Shown: in pieces, positions 6,598 to 12,168 of the stretch
How positions within the stretch are numbered: position 1 is the first letter of the stretch
Layout: each line of letters begins with the position of its first letter
Assembly: GCA_035278025.1 (NCBI GenBank)
Contig: DATEJK010000149.1
Location: 1-14,470, forward strand
Reading direction: 5' to 3'
DNA from: JAICWP01 sp035278025
Lineage (GTDB): Bacteria > Acidobacteriota > Terriglobia > Terriglobales > Acidobacteriaceae
DNA length: 14,470 nt
Made by a program: the position numbers and the translations under genes
Notes under the pieces: model-generated
Told to the model about the DNA's origin: nothing
The model's database searches: none
What the model saw: the letters and a program-made list of their open reading frames with translations, nothing else

Positions 6598-7521
6598 ATG
6601 GTGAGAGCCATCCACATCGGGCGGTCGGTGAACACCTCGGCGGAGTTCCAGGCGTTGCTGGAGTTACTGGCGGCGCTGGGCCTGGAGAGCGAGTCTGCGT
6701 CTCCTGTCGGCAAGAGCCGTACTGTGACGTTCGTAGCGCCCGCGGGCAAGCTGAGCCTGGGTTCCAGAGGGGCGGGCGACCTGCGCGGCCGGGCCGAGGG
6801 CACCGACCTGCTGCTGGAGGTAGCGGATCCGGATTCGACTTATGGGCTGCTGGAGAAGCGTGGGCTGAAGCTCATCGCCGACCATCACGAGGGAGACTCG
6901 CGGCTGTTCGTAGTGGAATTGCCGGGCGGCATCAAGGCAGCATTCTTCGGCGCTTCCCTTCCGACCGCGCCGGGGATAGCGGGGAACCTGGATGCTCGCG
7001 GGCTGCGGTTTGGGATTGTGGTCAGCCGGTTCAATTCCTTCATTACCGAGCGCCTGCTGGCCGGAGCGCTGGACGGGTTGCGCCGTACCGGCGGACGCGA
7101 ACAAGACATAGAGGTAGTGCGCGTGCCCGGCAGCTTCGAGATCCCTGCGGCAGCGCGCGCGCTTTCGGAAGCCGGCGCCGTGGACGCGGTTATCTGCCTG
7201 GGCTGCCTGCTGCGGGGTGAGACCCTGCACTATGAAGTGATCGCCAACGAAGTGGCGCGTGGCATCGGGCAGTCGGCCCAGGAGACCGGGGTGCCGCACG
7301 CGCTGGGTGTATTGACCTGCGATACGCTGGAACAGGCGATTGATCGCGCCGGTCTGAAGAGCGGCAACAAGGGTTTTGAGGCGGCGCTATCAGCGGTGGA
7401 GATGGTCAGGGTGAAGCGTGGAATCGCCGCGCCCGTGTCGGGCGGCAGAAAGAAGGCTGTCAGGCGCAGGAGTTTGGCCGCCGGCAAACGCGCAAAACGA
7501 GCCGGAGACGATAGCCGATAG
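6598..7521 (+). CDS. ribH: 6,7-dimethyl-8-ribityllumazine synthase fused to N-terminal VOC-like domain
   Basis: Residues about 129-285 are a complete lumazine synthase, which makes the riboflavin precursor from 5-amino-6-ribitylamino-uracil and 3,4-dihydroxy-2-butanone 4-phosphate. GNLDARGLRFGIVVSRFNSF, VPGSFEIP, RGETLHYE with catalytic H211, and IDRAGLKSGNKG are all recognisable. RibH is normally about 155 residues; this protein has 307. Residues 1-118 resemble a glyoxalase/VOC half-module (ADPDSTYGLLEKRGLKLI, then FVVELPGGIKAAFFG), with no obvious metal triad. The last 22 residues are strongly basic (GRKKAVRRRSLAAGKRAKRA). The frame is continuous across the junction, so the fusion is not an annotation artefact. 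The ATG at 6598 is preferred to that at 6568, which lies inside a repeat; neither has a strong ribosome binding site. The next gene is nusB, a common neighbour of ribH. The role of the VOC part is unknown. Confidence 0.9.
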   Translation: MVRAIHIGRSVNTSAEFQALLELLAALGLESESASPVGKSRTVTFVAPAGKLSLGSRGAGDLRGRAEGTDLLLEVADPDSTYGLLEKRGLKLIADHHEGDSRLFVVELPGGIKAAFFGASLPTAPGIAGNLDARGLRFGIVVSRFNSFITERLLAGALDGLRRTGGREQDIEVVRVPGSFEIPAAARALSEAGAVDAVICLGCLLRGETLHYEVIANEVARGIGQSAQETGVPHALGVLTCDTLEQAIDRAGLKSGNKGFEAALSAVEMVRVKRGIAAPVSGGRKKAVRRRSLAAGKRAKRAGDDSR

Positions 7522-7537
7522 CCGAAGGCCGAGAGCG
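7510..7537. repeat. Heptamer tandem repeat containing the ribH stop codon
   Basis: Four 7-bp units, GATAGCC, GATAGCC, GAAGGCC and GAGAGCG, follow each other. The first unit supplies the last codons of ribH and the TAG stop (7519-7521) is inside the second. The remaining gap to nusB (to 7605) contains no clear gene; a -10-like TAAACT at 7588-7593 lacks a good -35. Confidence 0.7.
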
Positions 7538-7605
7538 GGTCGGTGCTACTTTAGCTATGGCCTGAAGTCCCGTCGGCGGCGATGTTTTAAACTGACCACT
7601 GGTTC

Positions 7606-8037
7606 ATGGGCACACGGCGCAAATCGCGGGAATTAGCCCTGCAGATGCTTTTCCAGGCCGACATGGGGGGGCAGAGCATGGAGCAGGTGCGGCGCACCTT
7701 CTGGGGTGAGCGCGGGCCGGTTTCGCAGGAGGTGCGCAACTTCGCGGAAGACCTGTTCCGCACCGCCATGGAACGCGCCGGCGAGATTGATAAACTGATT
7801 GAGCGTCACACCCAGCACTGGCGCATGGACCGCATGGCCGCGGTGGACCGCAACGTGTTACGCGGCGGAGTGGCGGAATTCCTCGGCTTCCCGCACACTC
7901 CCAAGCCGGTGGTGATCAATGAAGCCTTGGAAATAGCGCGCAAATTCTCCAGTCCCGAGTCGGTGCAGTTCATCAATGGCGTGCTGGATAGCGTGGCCCG
8001 GGAATTGGACAGCACGGTTGCGCCATCTCGAGAATAG
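7606..8037 (+). CDS. nusB: Transcription antitermination factor NusB
   Basis: The 143-residue product has the size and conserved blocks of NusB: RRKSRELALQMLFQ at the N-terminus, WRMDRMAAVDRNVLR around residues 73-87, and INEALEIARKFSSPESVQFINGVLD near the C-terminus, given here in the order seen. NusB pairs with ribosomal protein S10 (NusE), binds boxA RNA and supports rRNA antitermination in the cytoplasm. It follows ribH by 84 bp, the usual ribH-nusB arrangement, and is followed 15 bp later by a small gene. No strong ribosome binding site precedes the ATG at 7606, but no other start would keep the conserved arginine-rich beginning. Confidence 0.95.
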   Translation: MGTRRKSRELALQMLFQADMGGQSMEQVRRTFWGERGPVSQEVRNFAEDLFRTAMERAGEIDKLIERHTQHWRMDRMAAVDRNVLRGGVAEFLGFPHTPKPVVINEALEIARKFSSPESVQFINGVLDSVARELDSTVAPSRE

Positions 8038-8052
8038 AACAGGGAAGCGAGC

Positions 8053-8319
8053 ATGAAGTGGTCTGACGAAGCTAACGAAATCGTGGGGGAGTTGTTGCGG
8101 GAACTGCCCGCCCCCTCCCGTGCGGTGGTGCAGGAAGCAACGGAGTTACGCGCGGAAACCCTGACTGATGAAGCGGGAGAAGACGAGGTTGCGATGGAGA
8201 CGGCAGTCCAGGCTTTCGTCGAATCCACGCCCGCCGACCTGAGGCAGCGCCTCAAGCACACTCTCACCTATCACGGCATTGACCCGGAAGACTATTCGGC
8301 GGCCTTCTTGTCCGAGTAG
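8053..8319 (+). CDS. Small acidic hypothetical protein downstream of nusB
   Basis: The 88-residue protein starts at an ATG preceded by AGGGAAG (8041-8047) at good spacing and lies 15 bp after nusB, so co-transcription is likely. It is acidic, has no membrane segment or signal peptide and should be mainly helical (ANEIVGELLRELP, then TPADLRQRLKHTLTYHGIDP). The opening KWSDEANEIV followed by LPAPSR weakly resembles the small PCP-reductase-like domain seen at the end of some photosynthesis and ferredoxin-type proteins, but the cysteines and the rest of that domain are not there. I do not assign a function. The good ribosome binding site and operon position support a real gene. Confidence 0.7.
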   Translation: MKWSDEANEIVGELLRELPAPSRAVVQEATELRAETLTDEAGEDEVAMETAVQAFVESTPADLRQRLKHTLTYHGIDPEDYSAAFLSE

Positions 8320-8324
8320 CAATT

Positions 8325-8347
8325 CGCCAACCACGAAATCTTTGGCG
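8325..8347. terminator. Weak hairpin between convergent genes
   Basis: CGCCAA (8325-8330) pairs with TTGGCG (8342-8347) around an 11-nt loop in the 51-bp gap between two convergent genes. It could end transcription from both sides, but the stem is short and no T-tract follows, so it is only a candidate. Confidence 0.25.
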
Positions 8348-8370
8348 GTCGCAGACTCCTGACTCCGGGT

Positions 8371-10428
8371 TTATGGCCTCAGAGCCACCAGATTCGGCGG
8401 GCAACTGGCAGTAGTGTTGCTGCACAGAGAGACAGAAATACGGCCCAAATCGCTGAAGCTGTTACTAACGTCCAGATGATGAATGGTGCCGTCACTGGCG
8501 CCCACGTATAAATCCTGCCCAGAAAGAGTCAGGGCCGCACTCAACGCAGTGGCGCTGGGATTGAGTGCAACGGCGCGCACCGCGTTCGTGGCGATGTCAT
8601 AGACAATCACGGAGCTCAGATCGCTGATCACGTAGAGGTGAGCGCCGTCTGAGGAAACCAGAACCTGCTTGGGGGTGAAATTGCCTTGACCCAATGGGTG
8701 TGGAGTTGGGCTAGCCGTCACCGGCGGAGGACAGCCGGCGGCGCTGCTATTCACCGCGATGGTGGTGATCTCGTCGGAGCCGGCCGCCACCATCGTATTG
8801 CCATCGGGCAGAGCCGCAAGCAACAGTGGATCGGAGTTGGTGGTCACGGTTGGCGTATTTGGAGATTGAGGGGGGGTATTATCGCAGCCATCGAACAAGC
8901 TGACGGTAGTAGGCGTGCTCCCCACAAATCCGAAAGTGCCGGTGACCAGAAAGGCGGCATCGGTGGAAGGACCAGGCAAGGTTATGGTCTGCAGAGCCCT
9001 GGTGCTTGAGTACACGTAGAGCGTGTTCCCGGAAAGCAGGTAAGCGGTGGTGCTGTCTGGCGAGAACGCAGCGGCGGTCACTCCCGAAAGCAGCAAGGGA
9101 GTAGAGGTGCTGCTCTTGGAGTTAACGATGTACACAACCTTGGGATTGGAGGTTGTGTCGGAGACGATGGCCTGGATGCCATCGGGAGAGGCAGCCAGCA
9201 CTTTGCCAGCCCCGGTACCGAAGCTGGTGAAGTTACTGGCAGTGAAAGACAAGGTCTCCAACCCAGCCCCGGTTCCAAGGTATAGCTTTGTGCCGGCGGG
9301 ATCCATGGCCATGGAATTGGGCGGGCTCGGCAGCGCGATGGCGGTGCCGGCGGTATTGGTCTGGGTATTAATCGGTATCAGCGAAGCCTTGCATCCGGAG
9401 ACCCCAACACATCCTGTGCTGGCCACGTAAACGGTGCTGGCTACCGCGGCCCCGGTCACTATCGTTTTCACCACGTTGCTGGAATAAACCTCGTACAAAT
9501 TGACATTGCAGCCGGGGGGAGCGCAAACCGGGAAAATGGCCGCTCCTCCGGGACTGACTGCAGTCACACTGGCGCTCTTAGTGGTGGCCACGCCGGGGGT
9601 GGAACTGATCCATGTCAGGCCGGTTACGGAGATGACATTCCCCTGGGTATCGGTGACGGTAGGGATCAGCGTTGCGCTGCTGCCCTTTTGCAGCGACACC
9701 GAGGCCGTGCCCGTGCTGGAGGCCAGCACCGAGATGGACTGCACGGGGCAAGTTTCAAAGGGAACGCTCTCGCCGTTGAGCCCGCTGACATTGGCGAAGA
9801 TGTGCGTCAGTCCCGGCTGGGCCGCAGTGATCTGCACCTGGTTGGCGTGCAGGCCGCTCACAGTAGTGCTGGCCTTGCCTACGGAGGGCTCCATTACTGA
9901 CCAAGTCAAGGGACCCACGAAGGGAGTAATGTCGGTGCCACCGCTGAAGACTGTGGCTTGAAAGATCTCGGTCTGGGCCTGCGGTACACAGGGAGAATTT
10001 GTGGGGCTGACCGTGATGTTGGTGACCTGAGGGTGAACGTAAACCGTAGTTTTGGGACTGGGAGTGCCGAAACCGGAAGCGCGTACCGTCACAACCCCCG
10101 GCGCTCCCGGGTTGCAGACTATGAAATTTGCACCCCAACTTCCGGCGCAGGCCAAACCACTCGGGGAAAAGGAGAGAATCCGGTTATTGCTGGTAAGAAA
10201 GGTAATAGGAGTAGTGATGACGGTCTTGTTGTTCATGACCGTGGCGTTGAACTGCAGGGTAGAGCCCAGATTCATCGAGGCGGTCGGACCGGGAGTAAGG
10301 GTGACGGTTATGGATGGATTCCCGGAGGAGCCGCTGCTGCCTCTGCCGCAACCCAAGAAACCTAGACTCAAGGTAAAAACCAGAGCTAGAGCGCCCGCGC
10401 CGGGACCCAGCTTGCTAATACGACTCAT
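8371..10428 (-). CDS. Lipoprotein with Ig-like domains and C-terminal beta-propeller
   Basis: From the ATG ending at 10428, which has GGGGAGG just upstream on the - strand, the product is 685 residues; an earlier TTG frame start is ignored. Residues 1-27 are a lipoprotein signal (basic start, hydrophobic stretch, LSLGFLGC) with lipidation at C27, followed by a Gly/Ser-rich tether. Three Ig-like (Big2-type) domains cover about 38-134, 135-228 and 229-326, with phrases such as LQFNATV and LTWSVMEPSVGKAS. From about 330 on, repeated blades (LYLGTGAGLETLSF, AFSPDSTTAYLL, LVSSDGAHLYVISD, DLYVGASDGTIHHLD) indicate a YVTN-like beta-propeller. It should sit at the cell surface or in the periplasm. 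Such proteins often bind polymers or other proteins, but the ligand is not readable here. It is transcribed against its neighbours and alone. Confidence 0.85.
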   Translation of the reverse strand: MSRISKLGPGAGALALVFTLSLGFLGCGRGSSGSSGNPSITVTLTPGPTASMNLGSTLQFNATVMNNKTVITTPITFLTSNNRILSFSPSGLACAGSWGANFIVCNPGAPGVVTVRASGFGTPSPKTTVYVHPQVTNITVSPTNSPCVPQAQTEIFQATVFSGGTDITPFVGPLTWSVMEPSVGKASTTVSGLHANQVQITAAQPGLTHIFANVSGLNGESVPFETCPVQSISVLASSTGTASVSLQKGSSATLIPTVTDTQGNVISVTGLTWISSTPGVATTKSASVTAVSPGGAAIFPVCAPPGCNVNLYEVYSSNVVKTIVTGAAVASTVYVASTGCVGVSGCKASLIPINTQTNTAGTAIALPSPPNSMAMDPAGTKLYLGTGAGLETLSFTASNFTSFGTGAGKVLAASPDGIQAIVSDTTSNPKVVYIVNSKSSTSTPLLLSGVTAAAFSPDSTTAYLLSGNTLYVYSSTRALQTITLPGPSTDAAFLVTGTFGFVGSTPTTVSLFDGCDNTPPQSPNTPTVTTNSDPLLLAALPDGNTMVAAGSDEITTIAVNSSAAGCPPPVTASPTPHPLGQGNFTPKQVLVSSDGAHLYVISDLSSVIVYDIATNAVRAVALNPSATALSAALTLSGQDLYVGASDGTIHHLDVSNSFSDLGRISVSLCSNTTASCPPNLVALRP

Positions 10429-10558
10429 CGAACCTCCCCGTCCAATTCGGCGATTGAACGGAAACGTAAGCATGTTTTTCAAGAAACCATCAGTCTAGAT
10501 GCTGGCCTTTTTTTCGGCAAGTTGAGCCGTTTCGCGGGCGTATGAGCCCGCTGGCGAA

Positions 10559-10585
10559 ATCCTGAGCGCCAGCGCGAAGGATCTC
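10559..10585 (-). repeat. Short copy of the TCCTTCG/GCTCAGGAT element
   Basis: On the - strand TCCTTCG (10575-10581) is followed by GCTCAGGAT (10559-10567), the same ends as the element at 6511-6575 but with a shorter middle. GCTGGCG (10550-10556) and CGCCAGC (10567-10573) form a perfect 7-bp inverted repeat around it. It lies in the 5' region of the lipoprotein gene. Confidence 0.6.
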
Positions 10586-10648
10586 ACGGGCGCGGGAGCC
10601 GGCAGCCGAAACCCGGAACGGAAGATGTTCAGGGGCAAATACTCCAGG

Positions 10649-10678
10649 TTGACGCTCCCCGAAGAGAGTTGATATATT
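10649..10678 (+). promoter_or_regulatory. Candidate str operon promoter
   Basis: TTGACG (10649-10654) and TATATT (10673-10678) are 18 bp apart, the best sigma70-like pair in the gap before rpsL. Transcription would begin near 10685, giving a leader of about 440 nt. An overlapping candidate on the other strand uses the same AT-rich block. Confidence 0.45.
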
Positions 10679-10698
10679 TTAAGAGTTCCGCGAGTCAA
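10671..10698 (-). promoter_or_regulatory. Candidate lipoprotein gene promoter overlapping the str promoter
   Basis: On the - strand TTGACT (10693-10698) is followed after 16 bp by TATATC (10671-10676). It would drive the lipoprotein gene with a leader of about 235 nt. Its -10 is weaker than that of the + strand candidate, and the two -10 regions overlap, so binding to one would block the other. Confidence 0.3.
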
Positions 10699-11124
10699 GA
10701 TTGGCTTGCCTGTGTGTTCGCTTTCGCCGCTCGGAGTGTGCGGTGAGGGCGATGAGTTGTCTGTGGCAGCTTTTGCTTTAACCGTCCAAGGGTGAAAACC
10801 TGCGGACGCCCTCGCTGAAACAGTGCCTGCGCTGCCTTTCGCCCTATCAATTCCGGCCCTGTGCCGGGAAGAATGCGGAAGGGTATGCAGGTCAAGGCAG
10901 GCGAAACGGAGCACCTCCTGCCCGGGCCGTAAGCTGGTTCGGGAGTGGCTGGGTGCCACCGTCGCTAAGCCCACAAGGAATCCCTAAATCTCCTCCCAAA
11001 ATGCGGAGGAAGTATGGTTGGGCAGCAATGCCAGCCAGCCCCTGCAAGGGGTCAAAGCGGGAGCGGGGTGGCTGTGTGTCGCACCGCCGGGTAGCGAACC
11101 GGCAGAGACTTTAAGGAGTGCAAG
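10685..11124 (+). ncRNA. Long structured 5' leader of the str operon
   Basis: No convincing reading frame is visible on the + strand in this 440-bp stretch, but many stems are. CGGTGAGGGCG (10741-10751) pairs with CGCCCTCGCTG (10807-10817), allowing G-U. TTCCGGC (10851-10857) pairs with 10863-10869. GGCAGG (10896-10901) pairs with CCTGCC (10917-10922). GTGGC (10945-10949) pairs with GCCAC (10955-10959). TCCTCC (10991-10996) pairs with GGAGGA (11005-11010). CCCC (11039-11042) pairs with GGGG (11048-11051). GCCGG (11086-11090) pairs with CCGGC (11099-11103). The end carries the rpsL ribosome binding site AAGGAG (11113-11118). It may be a regulatory leader or contain a separate small RNA; I recognise no known riboswitch, SRP RNA, tmRNA or RNase P core. 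Confidence 0.4.
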
Positions 11125-11496
11125 GTGCCTACATTCAATCAATTGGTTCGCCGGGGACGGAGCAAGCCGCGTTACAAGACGGCCAGTCCGGCGCTGCAGG
11201 CGTGCCCGCAAAAGCGCGGCGTCTGCACCCGCGTTTATACGCAGACGCCTAAGAAGCCGAACTCCGCGTTGCGCAAGGTGGCCCGCGTGCGGCTGACCAA
11301 CGGCATTGAGGTGACCACCTACATCCCAGGGGTCGGGCACAACCTGCAGGAGCACTCCATTGTGCTGATCCGCGGCGGCCGCGTTAAAGACTTGCCAGGG
11401 GTGCGTTATCACGTGGTTCGCGGCACTCTGGATGCGGTGGGCGTGGCTAACCGCAAGCAGAGCCGCTCCAAGTACGGGGCGAAGAGACCCAAGTAG
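11125..11496 (+). CDS. rpsL: 30S ribosomal protein S12
   Basis: The 123-residue protein is a full-length S12 of the decoding centre. It starts with GTG after AAGGAG at 6-nt spacing. The conserved QTPKKPNSALRK and RGGRVKDLPGVRYH blocks are intact: K43/K44 and K88, the positions where streptomycin resistance mutations usually occur, are the sensitive residues, and D89 is the residue methylthiolated by RimO in many bacteria. C27 and C34 in ACPQKRGVC are present. It is the first gene of the str operon; its stop codon lies inside a 17-bp tandem repeat that separates it from rpsG by 154 bp, longer than usual for this pair. Confidence 0.98.
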   Translation: MPTFNQLVRRGRSKPRYKTASPALQACPQKRGVCTRVYTQTPKKPNSALRKVARVRLTNGIEVTTYIPGVGHNLQEHSIVLIRGGRVKDLPGVRYHVVRGTLDAVGVANRKQSRSKYGAKRPK

Positions 11497-11544
11497 TGGG
11501 CAGTGGTCACTAGTGGGCAGTGGTCACTAGTGGGCAGTGGTCAC
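11494..11544. repeat. Three perfect 17-bp tandem repeats starting at the rpsL stop codon
   Basis: TAGTGGGCAGTGGTCAC is repeated exactly three times (11494-11510, 11511-11527, 11528-11544), and a further TAG follows. The first three bases are the rpsL stop codon. Each unit can be read as AGTGGGC + AGTGGTC + a 3-bp remainder, a heptamer theme. The unit junctions form the palindrome CACTAGTG. Copies are identical, suggesting recent expansion. Confidence 0.9.
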
Positions 11545-11608
11545 TAGAGGTTGTTCGTTGTTAGCCATTGGCAAAAACGTTGAGGGTTTCGGAGAAATTC
11601 ACTCAAAG

Positions 11609-11642
11609 AAGCTCTAGCTAGAAGCTAAGAGCTAGGAGCTAG
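11609..11642. repeat. Heptamer tandem repeat carrying the rpsG ribosome binding site
   Basis: Units AAGCTCT (11609-11615), AGCTAGA, AGCTAAG, AGCTAGG and AGCTAG (to 11642) follow each other with a 7-bp period. The variant AGCTAGG next to AGCTAG creates AGGAG (11634-11638), 12 nt before the rpsG ATG, the only plausible ribosome binding site. Between this and the 17-bp repeat lie about 64 bp with no visible gene. Confidence 0.75.
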
Positions 11643-11650
11643 TCGCTGAA

Positions 11651-12121
11651 ATGCCAAGAAAAGGACATATCGTAAAAAAAGAAGTAGAGGCTGATCCGGT
11701 GTTCGGCTCGACCCTGGTCACCAAATTCATCAACTCGATGATGTGGGCGGGGAAGAAAAGCACGGCCGAGGGCATCTTCTACGATGCCATGAACCGGTTG
11801 CAGGAAAAGGGCGGCGACGAGTCCATCAAGCTGTTTAAGAAGGCAGTTGAGAATGTGAAGCCGCTGCTGGAAGTGAAGACCCGGCGCGTGGGCGGGGCGA
11901 ACTACCAGGTTCCGGTCGAGGTGAACCAGGAGCGGCGCACCTCGCTGGCCATTCGCTGGCTGATTACCTACAGCCGAGGACGCGGCGAAAAGGGAATGGT
12001 GGACAAGCTTTCCAACGAACTGCTGGACGCGGCCAACAGCCGCGGCGCCGCCATCAAGAAGAAAGAAGACGTGCACCGCATGGCGGAAGCCAACAAGGCT
12101 TTCGCGCATTACCGCTGGTAG
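11651..12121 (+). CDS. rpsG: 30S ribosomal protein S7
   Basis: The 156-residue product has the normal S7 length and conserved blocks: MPRKGHIVKKEVEADPVFGS at the start, FINSMMWAGKKSTAEGIFYD, VKPLLEVKTRRVGGANYQVP and the C-terminal MAEANKAFAHYRW. S7 nucleates the 30S head by binding the 3' major domain of 16S rRNA, and in Escherichia coli represses its own operon at the rpsL-rpsG junction. That junction is here filled by repeats, so the same control is doubtful. The ATG at 11651 is the only start giving the family N-terminus. fusA follows after 47 bp. Confidence 0.98.
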   Translation: MPRKGHIVKKEVEADPVFGSTLVTKFINSMMWAGKKSTAEGIFYDAMNRLQEKGGDESIKLFKKAVENVKPLLEVKTRRVGGANYQVPVEVNQERRTSLAIRWLITYSRGRGEKGMVDKLSNELLDAANSRGAAIKKKEDVHRMAEANKAFAHYRW

Positions 12122-12135
12122 CCGCGATTCGGCTA
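12119..12135 (+). promoter_or_regulatory. Small hairpin at the rpsG-fusA junction
   Basis: TAGCCG (12119-12124) pairs with CGGCTA (12130-12135) around a 5-nt loop; the left arm begins with the rpsG stop codon. It may mark an RNA processing or coupling site. No T-tract follows, so it should not stop transcription into fusA. Confidence 0.3.
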
Positions 12136-12168
12136 GCCGGCTCTTTATAAAGGAAACGGACGAGTACA

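Noticed and set aside
10495..10974. 159-residue open frame on the - strand upstream of the lipoprotein gene
   Set aside because: It is Ser/Pro/Arg-rich without a recognisable domain, crosses the candidate promoters and the repeat element, and has no convincing ribosome binding site. It looks like an open frame by chance in GC-rich DNA.
10860..10980. 4.5S RNA, tmRNA or other housekeeping RNA in the str leader
   Set aside because: The region is structured, but I could not find the GGAAGGAAGCAGC-type SRP loop, the tRNA-like end of tmRNA or the RNase P core.
11494..11544. CRISPR array
   Set aside because: The 17-bp units are directly adjacent with no spacers, only three copies exist and no cas gene is near.
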